In this document: piece by piece, positions 1 through 8,714 of the stretch
Position numbering within the stretch: position 1 is the stretch's first letter
Layout: the number at the start of each line of letters is the position of its first letter
Assembly: GCF_003545815.1 (NCBI RefSeq)
Contig: NZ_PDUW01000001.1
Coordinates: forward strand, 496,001-560,000
DNA length: 64,000 nucleotides
From: Pusillimonas caeni
GTDB taxonomy: Bacteria > Pseudomonadota > Gammaproteobacteria > Burkholderiales > Burkholderiaceae_B
Reading direction: 5' to 3'
Made by a program: the position numbers and the translations under genes
Notes under the pieces: generated by a model
The model's input: the letters and a program-made list of their open reading frames with translations, nothing else
Told to the model about the DNA's origin: nothing
Databases searched by the model: none

Positions 1-525
1 CGCGCCGAAAGGTTCGTCCAACATCAGAATGTCGGGATCAAACAGCAGAGCTCGAGCCAACGCTACCCGCTGTCGCATACCGCCGGACAATGTGCCGGGA
101 TAGGCCGAAGCAAAAGCGCTCAAACCGACCATCTCCAGCAACTCGTCCACGCGGCTTTCGAGCGGTTTGATGGCCCTTCCCTGGAGGAATGCAGGGAGTA
201 GAACGTTACCCCGTACGGTTTCCCAAGGCATGAGTGCGGGGGTTTGCAGCATGACGCCGATTGAACCTTGCGCCAACTTGGGCGAGCTGCCATTCACCGT
301 AATGGTGCCCGAAGTCGGCGTTTCCAGGCCGATGATCATGCGTAGCAAAGTACTTTTTCCACAACCGCTAGGGCCCAGCAACGACAAAAACTCGCCTCGC
401 CGCACTTCCAGGCTGGTGGGAGTGAGCGCCGGCATCTCTTCGCGCCCACGCCGAAATACCTTGTTGACGCCGTCCAGGCGGATAATCGCTTCTGGCGCTG
501 CTGCGTCCGTAGGATACGCACTCAT
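1..525 (-). CDS. ABC importer ATPase, nitrate/sulfonate/taurine type (C-terminus cut off by window start)
   Basis: Energy-coupling ATPase of an importer in the SsuB/TauB/NrtD class, working on the inner face of the membrane with the permease and binding protein upstream. The 175 visible residues contain Walker [10 protein letters not shown] (51-59), a Q-loop glutamine (94), signature LSGGM (146-150) and Walker B ILMLDEP running up to the window edge, so about 80 residues are missing. The start codon overlaps the stop of the DUF1989 gene (ATGA), showing translational coupling. The family is clear; the substrate is not visible, but the DUF1989 partner suggests a nitrogenous compound. Confidence 0.93.
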   Translation of the reverse strand, partial: MSAYPTDAAAPEAIIRLDGVNKVFRRGREEMPALTPTSLEVRRGEFLSLLGPSGCGKSTLLRMIIGLETPTSGTITVNGSSPKLAQGSIGVMLQTPALMPWETVRGNVLLPAFLQGRAIKPLESRVDELLEMVGLSAFASAYPGTLSGGMRQRVALARALLFDPDILMLDEPFGA

Positions 526-1169
526 TTTTTTTCGTTTAAATGATACACAACGCAATCTAGAGACGTAGGGTTCCAGCCGTTCACCGCGTTGCGCTCTTGC
601 GGACAAGCGCTGATAGCGACGAGGAGATCCATCTCGGCGCGCAGGTCGATGTAATCGCCAGCCTTGGAAGGAGGCGCGGCTATTTCCGCACGGCCGTCAG
701 GGTGATGGATGACATTCATGAATGGAGTGAATGCGCCCGGGATGTCTTTTTTTCCAATGCCCCATTCGCGAAGCGCCGCGGTGAGATTGTCGCGGCAGTT
801 GTGAGTGCCCGGTATACCGTAGCGTACCAGGTTCATTTCTTCGGAACACATCAGCGCTCCCGGATAATTGCGACCTACCTTATCGTCGATGATGGTGAAC
901 ATCGGATTGCAGTCGTCGCTGTATACGATGTCACCCTCTCGGGGGTTATAGGTGCCGCCTAGAAGCATCGTGGATTCGCCGTTGACGCGTTCTTTGTAGT
1001 CGTGGAGATTGAAGGCCACCAAATCGGCCACTTGCTGGCCCTCGGTGTCGATGATGCGGAGAATATTGGAACGCCGCATCGTAAAGGACACGTATCCCCG
1101 TGCGGGAATGTGAAGGGACTGGAGTTCTTCTGCGTTGTCGGGCAAGCCTGCAGCCTGTTGGGTTTTCAT
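522..1169 (-). CDS. DUF1989 (urea-carboxylase-associated) family protein
   Basis: A 215-residue soluble protein of the DUF1989 family, whose members often sit beside urea carboxylase/allophanate hydrolase genes and nitrogen-compound importers; the reaction is not established for most of them. Family-like segments are the IxxRG-type region near the N-terminus, TYNPREGD, the SDDCNPMF stretch and a GTHNCRDN motif, with conserved Cys and His that could bind metal. I chose the ATG at 1169 because AGGAGA lies about 9 bases upstream. It lies between permease and ATPase in one operon and overlaps the ATPase by 4 bases. It may process the imported substrate. No urea carboxylase is visible here. Confidence 0.85.
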   Translation of the reverse strand: MKTQQAAGLPDNAEELQSLHIPARGYVSFTMRRSNILRIIDTEGQQVADLVAFNLHDYKERVNGESTMLLGGTYNPREGDIVYSDDCNPMFTIIDDKVGRNYPGALMCSEEMNLVRYGIPGTHNCRDNLTAALREWGIGKKDIPGAFTPFMNVIHHPDGRAEIAAPPSKAGDYIDLRAEMDLLVAISACPQERNAVNGWNPTSLDCVVYHLNEKK

Positions 1170-1216
1170 ACTTGTCTTTCTCCTATTTTGTAAATTTATT
1201 GTCGATTGATCAGAGC

Positions 1217-1975
1217 TTATGCCCGCTTCCAGGGCATGACGGCCCACTCAATGAGCCTTACTGCGTTAAAGAGCGCCAGGCCTAGTATCGCCAAGCTCAA
1301 GACGCCCGCCCACATGACGTCGGGCTGCGTTCTGGAACTGCCTTGTAGAATCAGATATCCCAGACCGGAATCCGTGGCGACGAACTCACCGACCACCGCT
1401 CCAATGACGGAGAGCGTAATGGCAACCCGCGCCCCCGAAAAGAAATAGGGCGCGGAGTTGGGTAATGCGACATAGCGCATGGCACGCCACCGACTTGCGC
1501 CCGAGGCTCGAGTGATATCGAGCAAGTCTTTGGGAACTTCGTCTATGCCTGCCAAGGTACTGACCAGAATGGGAAAGGTCGCAATCAAGACGACCACAGC
1601 GATCTTGGGCGGCGAACCAAAGCCCAGCGCAATGACAAGGAGCGGCGCAACGGCAATCGTGGGAGTTACCTGTGTGACAACGAACAGCGGCAGGAACATG
1701 TCGCGAAGCGCGGGAATCAAGGCAAACACAATCGCCACCACCATCGCTAGCGCCAAAGCAATGCCAAATCCAGCCAATACGACCTTGAGCGTTTGCCAAC
1801 CCTCGTAGAAGATGACTTCCGTGTGCGAAAAGCAGTAGCTGGCTATTGCACTGGGCGCCGGCAGCACAATCGAGCCCGGATGCAACACCCCGGCCCAGAC
1901 CTGCCACACGGCGAGGATGAGTGCCAGGCCAATCAACGGCTTGACGTTTTTAGCCGCGATGCTCCGGTAGTTCAT
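1217..1975 (-). CDS. ABC importer permease, SsuC/TauC type
   Basis: A 252-residue inner-membrane permease with about six hydrophobic segments and the cytoplasmic EAA-like loop (DITRASGASRWRAMRYVALPNSAPYF region, given here only by its key G and P residues) that docks the ATPase. Length fits the BPD_transp_1 family. The start at 1975 overlaps the stop of the binding-protein gene as ATGA; a longer frame upstream would run deep into that gene and is not needed. It is followed after 47 bases by the DUF1989 gene. Confidence 0.92.
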   Translation of the reverse strand: MNYRSIAAKNVKPLIGLALILAVWQVWAGVLHPGSIVLPAPSAIASYCFSHTEVIFYEGWQTLKVVLAGFGIALALAMVVAIVFALIPALRDMFLPLFVVTQVTPTIAVAPLLVIALGFGSPPKIAVVVLIATFPILVSTLAGIDEVPKDLLDITRASGASRWRAMRYVALPNSAPYFFSGARVAITLSVIGAVVGEFVATDSGLGYLILQGSSRTQPDVMWAGVLSLAILGLALFNAVRLIEWAVMPWKRA

Positions 1976-3003
1976 TGGGCCTCGATGAATTCGTTCGTGA
2001 ATAACTCGGCTTCTGGCAGTTTCTTGGCCTGGCCGCCAAATTGCATCATGACGTCTTGTACAGCAGTCCATCCCTCGGAGGTCATGTTCACCGACGCAGG
2101 ATCAGCAAAGAAGGCATGCAGGACGTCTATTTCTTTTTCAAAATAGTCGAGGTCGCCTCGGCTCGCCTTGGCTAGAACCTCCGCGACTTGGCGAGGTTGC
2201 GCCGCCGTAACTTCAAGGCCTTTCTTAAAGCCTTGAAGGATCGAGCGCACTATGTCGCCATGCTGCTGAGCAAAATCATTGTTGACGATTAGAACCGGCC
2301 CATAAACATTAAAGTTATTTTCGGCCCATATGATCCTGCGGAACGTATTTGGCAGCGTTACGAACTCTTGCACGTATCCGTCTATGGCATCGACACGGCC
2401 AGCCTGCAGCGATGGGACACGCGCCGAGAAATTCATCCCGACGAATTTGACGTCGTTTTCCGAGAGGCCGTTGGCTCTCAGCAAGGCGGGCAGCAATACA
2501 CTTGTAGACGCTTCCGGAAAGTCGCCGATCGACTTTCCTTTCAAGTCACTTATTTGTTTGATCGAAGAGTTTTCGGAAACCATGGTGACAGCAGGCGTGT
2601 GTTTGAGCAACAGAGCAATCGCTTTGACCTTTGCCCCTTTTGCCACAGCGACACTGACCGACCCGGCATCAGCGATACCCACTTGAGCCCTGCCCTCGGA
2701 TACGAGTTTGATTGTCAGCGAAGAGCCGCCGCCTGGCTCGATGGCCAAATTGGCCTTATCGATATAACCCATATTTTGGGCGGCGTAGATGGGAGCGTGG
2801 AGCCCGTCGGGCACGTAGTCGAGCGCAAACGTGACATCTGCTTTAGCGGGCGATTTCTTCCCTCCGGCTTGGCTTTGGGCCAGGGCACTGGTACTAGCGC
2901 TGGCCATCGCTATGGCACTGGTCGCTATAGCAACCATGAGGATGGAGGACTGCTTTGCAAGTGAACGCATATTCGAACTTGCACGCTTTATAAATGTATT
3001 CAT
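1972..3003 (-). CDS. ABC importer solute-binding protein, NMT1/THI5-like
   Basis: Periplasmic binding protein of 343 residues. The N-terminus is basic then hydrophobic and ends in a typical signal peptidase site (SALAQ about residue 43). The mature part begins VTFALDYVPDGLHAPIYAAQNMGYI, the usual opening of NMT1/THI5-like proteins (positions about 56-80), which bind small nitrogenous or aromatic ligands. An AGGAG site 8 bases before the ATG supports the start. It is the first gene of a four-gene importer operon and is divergent from a MarR regulator that probably controls it. Ligand unknown. Confidence 0.9.
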   Translation of the reverse strand: MNTFIKRASSNMRSLAKQSSILMVAIATSAIAMASASTSALAQSQAGGKKSPAKADVTFALDYVPDGLHAPIYAAQNMGYIDKANLAIEPGGGSSLTIKLVSEGRAQVGIADAGSVSVAVAKGAKVKAIALLLKHTPAVTMVSENSSIKQISDLKGKSIGDFPEASTSVLLPALLRANGLSENDVKFVGMNFSARVPSLQAGRVDAIDGYVQEFVTLPNTFRRIIWAENNFNVYGPVLIVNNDFAQQHGDIVRSILQGFKKGLEVTAAQPRQVAEVLAKASRGDLDYFEKEIDVLHAFFADPASVNMTSEGWTAVQDVMMQFGGQAKKLPEAELFTNEFIEAQ

Positions 3004-3442
3004 ATCTCACTCCTTTGTTTTTTATTGATGTCCGTATTAAGGCAACCACCTTTTTATATTGGCCCGAGTGACGAAAACCTGCTCCACACCGGCCTCGTTC
3101 AATGCTTATGTGGGCATTGAGTGCTCCCATGCAGCTTCGTATAATTGATTTATCATAAATATGTTTTATTCATAACCAATTGCTTTTATACGATTTTTTA
3201 AATTCTATACTCTACTGTTTTGACAAGTAAATTAGTAAAAACGCGTATACGCGAAGCACACCCGCTACAGTAAATTGACTGGGCGCGGCACTTCAAATTG
3301 GTCCCCGGCCCACCGGTAAATGCGAGGAATCGACCTGGATGTCTGCAGACTCGGCGTGCATCCATGCGCCGGCCCTTCCGGCCTCAAGCGACACAGCGCG
3401 GTTGATACAATTGCCCCCTCCTACTCTCGAACAGTCGATGCA
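3004..3442. promoter_or_regulatory. Divergent AT-rich control region between importer operon and MarR gene
   Basis: This 439-base gap is clearly more AT-rich than its flanks (about 3130-3240). It holds a 7-bp inverted repeat (TCAATGC at 3099-3105, GCATTGA at 3114-3120) in the leader of the binding-protein gene, a TTGACA at 3220-3225 that could be a plus-strand -35 element, and a 12-bp palindrome at 3242-3253. I looked for guanidine-riboswitch sequence because DUF1989 genes are often under one, and saw none. Confidence 0.5.
3242..3253. promoter_or_regulatory. 12-bp palindrome CGCGTATACGCG, candidate MarR operator
   Basis: Perfect dyad in the divergent promoter region, placed where a -10 element would follow the TTGACA at 3220-3225. 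MarR regulators commonly bind short palindromes overlapping divergent promoters and repress both directions. The assignment to the adjacent MarR protein is inference from position only. Confidence 0.4.
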
Positions 3443-3946
3443 ATGCCAAGTACTTCTGCACCTTGTCCGTGGGAACATATAGAGCCTGATGGGTCCAATC
3501 TGACCATCGAGGACTTTCTCTCCGTGCATATCGTGCGGATCGCCACACACCTGAAACGCGTGCCTGTTCCCTACACCAAAGGAATCGGCTTGACACTGCC
3601 GCAATGGCGACTGCTGTCCGCCATCGCCCATCATCAATCCATGCCGATGAAAGAACTCGCCAAGGCCTCTGCTACGGATCGAGCCTTGGTCAGCCGCACC
3701 GTCAAAGAGCTACTCGAACAGAAACTGCTCAGTACGGCCTCAATGAATACGGGAGACCGATCACTCACCTGCAGCATCACCCCGAAAGGCGAGAAGCTGG
3801 TCAATACCGCCATGCCGCTTGCTCGCATGCTCCATGCGCGGATATTGCTGTCGCTCGACACCGAGGACCGCGTCAAGCTGTATGAGATTTTGCAGAAATT
3901 GCAGACAACACTCTGCATCGATGAAAACACGGAAGAATCCAAGTAG
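3443..3946 (+). CDS. MarR family transcriptional regulator
   Basis: A 167-residue winged-helix regulator. The DNA-binding region spans roughly residues 55-120: LPQWRLLSAI, MPMKELAKAS, DRALVSRTVKELLEQKLL and the wing with a conserved D/R pair (NTGDRSLTCSIT). I used the ATG at 3443, which gives the normal MarR length; the frame stays open upstream to 3320 but that part is not MarR-like. No strong ribosome-binding site is visible for either start, so the exact start is uncertain. Divergent from the ABC/DUF1989 operon and presumably its ligand-responsive repressor. Confidence 0.88.
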   Translation: MPSTSAPCPWEHIEPDGSNLTIEDFLSVHIVRIATHLKRVPVPYTKGIGLTLPQWRLLSAIAHHQSMPMKELAKASATDRALVSRTVKELLEQKLLSTASMNTGDRSLTCSITPKGEKLVNTAMPLARMLHARILLSLDTEDRVKLYEILQKLQTTLCIDENTEESK

Positions 3947-4114
3947 AGACCCGCGCTTACACACCCTTTTCAGGCGCGGCGCCCACGCGCGAGTGAACGG
4001 TCCACCGTTTTGCTGCCAGCGGGCTGGAGTATTTGACGTCAACACTGGGGCCTGATGGGCCGGCCTGATGCCCAATGGCCAGGATGGAATGCCGTAAAGC
4101 TGGCGGCCGACAAC

Positions 4115-4459
4115 CTATCCGACGGACGCGCGGTAATCCAGAAGAGCCAGCTTGTCTTTGATTCCGGCCCATTTTTCATGGTCGGGCAAGGGGCTCTGAA
4201 CCTGCGAAATACGCCGATAGCGGGGATCCTGCGACAGAACACGATTGATTTCTATGAAATGCCGCTGATCATCGGGGATTTCCTGGTCGCTGACGATAGC
4301 TCCAACCGGGCATTCGGCCACGCAGATGGAGCAGTCGATGCACTCGTCGGGATGGATGGCAAGGAAATTGGGGCCTTCGAAGAAGCAGTCCATGGGACAT
4401 ACACTGACGCAGTCCGTGTATTTGCATTGGATGCATGCCTCGGTTACTACAAATGTCAT
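4115..4459 (-). CDS. fdxA: 7Fe ferredoxin, FdxA type ([3Fe-4S][4Fe-4S])
   Basis: A 114-residue electron carrier close to the usual length of FdxA. Cysteines lie at 9, 12, 17, 21, 40, 43, 46 and 50 in the order CxxC-x4-C-x3-CP, then CxxCxxCxxxCP, the pattern of bacterial 7Fe/8Fe ferredoxins; an extra Cys at 25 is present. [15 protein letters not shown] is diagnostic. The start at 4459 was chosen because the family begins M-T/A-F-V-V-T-E-x-C; longer frames add unrelated residues. The Shine-Dalgarno sequence is poor. It stands alone, so the redox partner is not indicated. Confidence 0.9.
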   Translation of the reverse strand: MTFVVTEACIQCKYTDCVSVCPMDCFFEGPNFLAIHPDECIDCSICVAECPVGAIVSDQEIPDDQRHFIEINRVLSQDPRYRRISQVQSPLPDHEKWAGIKDKLALLDYRASVG

Positions 4460-4626
4460 GGGAGAACCTGCAATGAATCCCCGCCATTTTACGCTACGGG
4501 CCATTGCAGCGCTGTGAATTCGGCGCCAACGCCGGGGCGTGCGGCAGCGCCCGGGCCTTCATCGAGACATGCCGCCCGCCGTGGCGGGCCGCGCGAAGAC
4601 AGCCGGCCCGAAATCCGGCATGCCCA

Positions 4627-5139
4627 TCACGTCGGCTTGCCGTCTTCGCCGTCTTTGGCTTTTTTCTCTATCTCGAATTCGACGGACCGTTCGGATTGCG
4701 TCTCTTCCGATGAAGCGCCGGACTTTTCATGTCGGCGCCGGCTGTGCGAGGTGACCTTGGCTTCGATGGACGCCAGGTCACACCCCTCGTCGCGGCCTAT
4801 TTCCTCTAGATGGCGCCGAAGCTCCTGGAGCTCGGCGTTGCTCAGTTGGTCGACGTTGATCATGCCTGTGCGCGCGCCCTTGACCACCCGCAGCAGCTCG
4901 TCCAGCTTGAGCTGGACGGCGATGGCGTCGCGATTCTGGGTATTTTGGATGAGGAAAACCATCAGGAAGGTGATGATGGTGGTTCCGGTGTTGATGACAA
5001 GCTGCCAGGTATCCGAATACCCGAACACGGGGCCGGACACCGCCCATAGCAGGACAAGGCCGATCGCGATGGAAAAGGACCAGGGCGTTCCGGCCCATTG
5101 CGCAATGCGTTCGGACAAGTAGCGAAATTTGTCTTCCAT
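4627..5139 (-). CDS. Low-affinity iron permease family membrane protein
   Basis: A 170-residue inner-membrane protein that resembles the low-affinity Fe/Cu permease family (PF04120) by its short N-terminus, two hydrophobic helices (about residues 20-40 and 50-65) and the strongly conserved segment around FLIQNTQNRD. The C-terminal third is charged and probably cytoplasmic, rich in Lys/Glu/Ser. The iron-transport role of bacterial members is not proven. The ATG at 5139 has a GGAGAG seven bases upstream. It has no operon partner. Confidence 0.78.
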   Translation of the reverse strand: MEDKFRYLSERIAQWAGTPWSFSIAIGLVLLWAVSGPVFGYSDTWQLVINTGTTIITFLMVFLIQNTQNRDAIAVQLKLDELLRVVKGARTGMINVDQLSNAELQELRRHLEEIGRDEGCDLASIEAKVTSHSRRRHEKSGASSEETQSERSVEFEIEKKAKDGEDGKPT

Positions 5140-5298
5140 GATGTGCTCTCCGTACGGGCGCAAGGCTTGCGCTCGACCGAAGAGTACGCAAAAAAGCCCG
5201 GCGGCGCCCACGGCGGCCACATAGCAAACTTCATGCCGGCCCGCCGGCCACGCCGCCTTTGGGCGGCATTCCGCCAGTACTGGTCCCTTGTCTGCCTC

Positions 5299-6339
5299 TC
5301 AGGGCGTCTTGCCCAGCACTTGCTCGAAAGACTTCATCCATTCGTCCTGCCGGTCCAGCGCCTGGCCCGGGTCGACCATGGTGACGACCACGCCCGTGAA
5401 GGGCGTCTTGATCTTCTCGGTGACCACGACATAGTCCATGTCGGCGAGTATCTTCTGGCCCTCGTCCAGCATGAAATCGTAGAACAGCAGCGCGGCGTTC
5501 GGATGAGGCGCCTGGTTCAGCACGGCCAGCGTGCTGAACTGGCCAATGACGGGATCCAGGGCCAGCCCCTCGATGGGCGCGCCCTTGGTCTTGAGCTGCT
5601 CGGGATTCCAGCTGTAAACCGTCAGGGCGAGCGGCACCTCGCCCGAGGCCACCAGCGAGGTCAGCAGCGAATGCCCCTTGCGAAACGACATGCCGTTGGC
5701 GGAGACGATGTCGGAAAACAGTTTGCGGCCCTTTTCTTCGCCCATGGTCTGCAGCAAAGTGCCGAACCAGGCGAAGTTGAAGGCCTCCACGCCCAGCTTG
5801 TTCTTCCATTTCGGGTCGAGCAGGTCTTCGTAGCGCTTCGGCACGTCGTCGGCCTTGACCTTTTCGGTGTTGTAGGCGGCGGTCCAGACGTCCATGGTCA
5901 GGCCCACCCAGGCCTGATGCCCGGGCACGGCCTTGGCGCGCAGGTCGGAGAAATGGGGCGACCATACCGGCCGCGACAGGCCCTCGCGATGCAGGGCCTC
6001 GTTCTCGGGGGCATTGTTCTGCACGATGTCCACATCGTGCCGGCCGCCGCGCGCCTCGGACACAATGCGCTGCAGCAGGGCCTCGGAACCGGCACGCCAG
6101 TTCTTTACCTTGATGCCGTACTTCTTGCTGAAGGCGTCGATGGCCACCGTCAGCTTGGGATAGGCATGGTAGACGGTGAGCTCGCCTTCTTTCTTGGCGG
6201 CCTCCACCAGGCGCTCGTGGCGATCGGACCCCTGGTACGTGGCCAGGTCTTCCGCCGCCTGCGCCATGGGCGCCAAGGTATGACAGGCCGCGGCGGCGAC
6301 GGCCGCCGCCAGCACTTTCAGGGTTTTGCGCTTCAGCAT
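5299..6339 (-). CDS. Periplasmic solute-binding protein, iron/spermidine (family 1) type
   Basis: A 346-residue exported binding protein. It has a signal peptide (KRKTLKVLAAAVAAAA core, cleavage near MAQAAED at about 30) and a type-2 periplasmic fold beginning with LVEAAKKEGELTVYHAYP, typical of extracellular solute-binding proteins for ferric iron, polyamines or carboxylates. The ATG at 6339 has AGGAG six bases upstream. No permease or ATPase is adjacent; the next upstream gene on the same strand is the aldolase/decarboxylase 72 bases away, so it may bind the aromatic acid handled by that cluster. Ligand not determinable. Confidence 0.85.
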   Translation of the reverse strand: MLKRKTLKVLAAAVAAAACHTLAPMAQAAEDLATYQGSDRHERLVEAAKKEGELTVYHAYPKLTVAIDAFSKKYGIKVKNWRAGSEALLQRIVSEARGGRHDVDIVQNNAPENEALHREGLSRPVWSPHFSDLRAKAVPGHQAWVGLTMDVWTAAYNTEKVKADDVPKRYEDLLDPKWKNKLGVEAFNFAWFGTLLQTMGEEKGRKLFSDIVSANGMSFRKGHSLLTSLVASGEVPLALTVYSWNPEQLKTKGAPIEGLALDPVIGQFSTLAVLNQAPHPNAALLFYDFMLDEGQKILADMDYVVVTEKIKTPFTGVVVTMVDPGQALDRQDEWMKSFEQVLGKTP

Positions 6340-6411
6340 GTGTGTCTCCTGGGTGGGCACGCCGCTGCAGCCGGCATGCCGATCGGTATCGTTATGGTTG
6401 GACTTGCGCGG

Positions 6412-7113
6412 CTAGGCCGCCTTTCTCAGCGAGCGTCGCCGCAGATAGTCGAAATTGACTTCGTATTGGGCGGGACGCGTGATGTCGAAGTGCAGCTTCT
6501 CGACCTCTTGAGCCGAGAACTCCTGGCCTATGCCCCCGGCCGCTTCGGCCAGCAGCTGGATCTGGCAGGCGTTGTCCAGCATGATGGCCAGTATGGTGGC
6601 CTCTTCGACCGTCTTGCCGGCCAGCGCCACGCCGTGATTGCGCATCAGCACCGCCTTGCAGGCGCCCAGGGCTCGCGCCACGCCCCGGCCCATTTCCTGG
6701 CTGCGGATGAGATTGATGGTGTCGGTGTAGTACGGCAGCCCGTCGGCAAAGGCGACCGCCGGCTGGCTGATGGGCCGCAGCGGCCGGCCGGTGGCCGACA
6801 GGGCCACGGCGTGGGCGGGATGGGAATGGATGACGCTGTTCACGTCGGGCCGCAGCCGGTAGATCTCGGAGTGGATGAAGACCTCGCTGTGGCGCTTGCC
6901 TTGCCCATCGACCTTCTCGCCCTCCAGATTACAGACCACGATGTTTTCGGGCGTGATTTCATCGAAGCCGTGGCTGTGCGGCTTCATCAGGAAAAGCGCG
7001 GGGTCGCTCGGCACGCGTATCGACACGTGGCCGCGAGTGAGATCGCCCTGCCCCGCATCTTCGAGTATCTTGCCCGCGTCGATCAGTTTGCGCTTTGCTT
7101 CGTCCAGCGTCAT
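6412..7113 (-). CDS. Class II aldolase/adducin family protein, probable aromatic decarboxylase or aldolase
   Basis: A 233-residue zinc enzyme of the AraD/fuculose-aldolase fold. Metal ligands are visible as HSH (96 and 98) and H160 in RNHGVAL, with a candidate catalytic glutamate at 77 in SEVFIHSEIY. This family includes aldolases, but also PhtC-type dihydroxyphthalate decarboxylases of phthalate pathways. The Rieske oxygenase directly upstream (11-base gap) and the nearby Gfo/Idh/MocA dehydrogenase make a decarboxylase of a dihydroxy-aromatic acid a reasonable guess, not more. AAGGAA precedes the start. Confidence 0.82.
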   Translation of the reverse strand: MTLDEAKRKLIDAGKILEDAGQGDLTRGHVSIRVPSDPALFLMKPHSHGFDEITPENIVVCNLEGEKVDGQGKRHSEVFIHSEIYRLRPDVNSVIHSHPAHAVALSATGRPLRPISQPAVAFADGLPYYTDTINLIRSQEMGRGVARALGACKAVLMRNHGVALAGKTVEEATILAIMLDNACQIQLLAEAAGGIGQEFSAQEVEKLHFDITRPAQYEVNFDYLRRRSLRKAA

Positions 7114-7124
7114 GGCGGTTCCTT

Positions 7125-8408
7125 TCAGTAGAGGCTTTCTGCGGGTTCGGTTCGCTCTTGGGTCCTGCCGGGCTCGAAGATGCTCACCAAGTCGGAAGCA
7201 ATGGGCGAATACTTGGCGTGGGTGCGCAGCATGAAGCTGGAGAAGCCGTCGCTGTTGTGGTGCTTGTCGCGCTCGTTGGGCAGTTCGATGCAGGTATTGC
7301 GCGCCGCATCGCGCACCAGGCCGATGGGGTCTTTGCCCTCTTCGAGCTTCTTGAGTTCGCGCCGCAGCACGTGGCGATACAAGGCGATGCCCACATCGGA
7401 CGAGCCCAGGTGTTCCTGCGTGCGGTCGGCCACCGCCCCTTGGGTGACCCACGCCATCATGTCCTGGCCGTCGACGTTGTCGACGATGAATTCGCCGTTC
7501 TCGTCTTTATAGGGCACGTCGTATACGTGCACGGTGTCCAGCAGGTGACCGGGCACCTGGGCCCCCGCCGGCGGCTGATAAGCGTTGTACCAAAGATGCA
7601 TGGTGTGCTCGTCGTCCACCGGCACGCGTATCTGGAATGAATAATAGCGATTGCGGTCGCCCCCGTTACCCACCGCCAGCATGTTGGGAAACACGATGGG
7701 ATGGCCCACGCGCCAATCGTCCGATTCTTCGGAATGGCCCTCGAGCAGGCGGTGCTTGGTGATGCCGAACTCGAACTCCTTGAAGTCGATCTTTTGGTGC
7801 CTGGCGCTGATGGCCACCTTGATGCCTTCCTGTTCTTTCTGGAATTCGTAATGATGGCCATGCAGCCATTCGGTATGGATGGGGTCGAGAGAGTTCTCCA
7901 TGACCTGCAGCCAGTTCACCGGCAGTAGCGTGCGTCCCATCATGCGGATCGTGCCTTCGGCCACGAAGCCGTCGAAGTGCGGCAGCAGCGGCGCCGGCTG
8001 GGGCCCCAGGTAGGCGAACAGCAGCCCGCCCAGTTCCTGCACCGGATAGGCCGTGGTCGCCACCGAGTCGCGAAAGGCCTGGTTGTCGGGTTCGTAAGGC
8101 TGGTTCAGGCACTGTCCGGCGCTATTGAATTCCCAGCCATGATACGGACATCGGATGCCGTCCCGGGTGGGAATGCCATGCGCGAACGAGGCGCGCCGAT
8201 GCGGGCATTGTTCGGCGATCAGGCCCAGCTTGCCCTGCCGGTCGCGGAACAGCACCAGGTCTTCGCCCAGCAGCCTTACCCGTTTCGTCCAGGCTTTTTC
8301 GAGTTCGACGGCAGCCGCAATCGGCTGCCAGTAGCGCCGCAGCAACTCACCCATGGGAGTGCCCCGCGACACCTGGGTGAGCTTGGCGTTCAGTTCAGCA
8401 GTCAACAT
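7125..8408 (-). CDS. Rieske non-heme iron oxygenase, oxygenase subunit (phthalate 4,5-dioxygenase-like)
   Basis: A 427-residue ring-hydroxylating or demethylating oxygenase. The Rieske [2Fe-2S] ligands are C68, H70, C87 and H90 (CPHR...CPYHGW). The mononuclear iron motif E-x3-D-x2-H-x4-H is at 171-183, with D175, H178 and H183. Length and the N-terminal MLTAELNAKLTQVSRGTPMG-like start resemble alpha-only oxygenases of the phthalate/3-chlorobenzoate group. GAGGAAA precedes the ATG. The gene is divergent from a MarR regulator and 11 bases before the aldolase/decarboxylase. It needs a reductase; the only candidate in the window is the C-terminal half of the fusion at 10527-13925. Confidence 0.92.
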   Translation of the reverse strand: MLTAELNAKLTQVSRGTPMGELLRRYWQPIAAAVELEKAWTKRVRLLGEDLVLFRDRQGKLGLIAEQCPHRRASFAHGIPTRDGIRCPYHGWEFNSAGQCLNQPYEPDNQAFRDSVATTAYPVQELGGLLFAYLGPQPAPLLPHFDGFVAEGTIRMMGRTLLPVNWLQVMENSLDPIHTEWLHGHHYEFQKEQEGIKVAISARHQKIDFKEFEFGITKHRLLEGHSEESDDWRVGHPIVFPNMLAVGNGGDRNRYYSFQIRVPVDDEHTMHLWYNAYQPPAGAQVPGHLLDTVHVYDVPYKDENGEFIVDNVDGQDMMAWVTQGAVADRTQEHLGSSDVGIALYRHVLRRELKKLEEGKDPIGLVRDAARNTCIELPNERDKHHNSDGFSSFMLRTHAKYSPIASDLVSIFEPGRTQERTEPAESLY

Positions 8409-8507
8409 CGTGGTTTCCTCTGTCGTAAGTGGGCAGCCGCCGCCCGTGCGAGGCGGCCGAAGCAGCCTGAATGGCGTTCCATTTTCAAGCCTTCGACTCG
8501 ATAATAA

Positions 8508-8523
8508 ACTTCGGTACCTAAAA
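8508..8523. promoter_or_regulatory. Candidate operator ACTTCGGTACCTAAAA on the oxygenase side
   Basis: Imperfect dyad centred on GGTACC (8513-8518), sharing the ACTT-n-GGTACC-n-A outline with the perfect palindrome at 8686-8701. It lies about 100 bases upstream of the Rieske oxygenase start, on that gene's side of the divergent region. Confidence 0.35.
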
Positions 8524-8685
8524 ATACAACTCATCTATATCAATTCGGTATTGAATGCCGGGAAATCCCTGATTGGCGGGAGGTAGAACTTTTCAAACCG
8601 GAATGGAAGCCTATGATAGCTATCCAGCTTTTTGAAGGGCATCACTTCGAATACATTCCAAATTTCAGCGTATTGGCCTAGAATG

Positions 8686-8701
8686 ACTTTGGTACCAAAG
8701 T
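8686..8701. promoter_or_regulatory. 16-bp perfect palindrome ACTTTGGTACCAAAGT, candidate MarR operator
   Basis: Perfect 8+8 dyad ending 13 bases before the GTG start of the MarR gene, so a bound repressor would block its own expression. A related imperfect copy lies nearer the oxygenase. Binding by the neighbouring MarR protein is inferred. Confidence 0.5.
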
Positions 8702-8714
8702 TTTTAGGACACCC

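Larger units (their letters stand above)
8409..8714. promoter_or_regulatory. Divergent control region between Rieske oxygenase and MarR genes
   Basis: A 306-base gap, AT-rich in the middle. It contains three related dyads centred on GGTA(C/T)C-like cores: about 8508-8523, 8543-8556 (ATTC-GGTATT-GAAT) and 8686-8701. This arrangement, one site close to each gene, suggests a MarR-type switch acting on both promoters. No other ORF is convincing here. Confidence 0.5.

Noticed and set aside
3004-3319. Guanidine (ykkC) riboswitch upstream of the DUF1989 operon
   Set aside because: The conserved core sequences of that riboswitch are not present; only a short 7-bp inverted repeat was found.
5098-7131. 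Long plus-strand open frame opposite the binding-protein and aldolase genes
   Set aside because: It is the complement of two well-supported minus-strand genes, has no family-like sequence and exists because stop codons are rare in GC-rich DNA.
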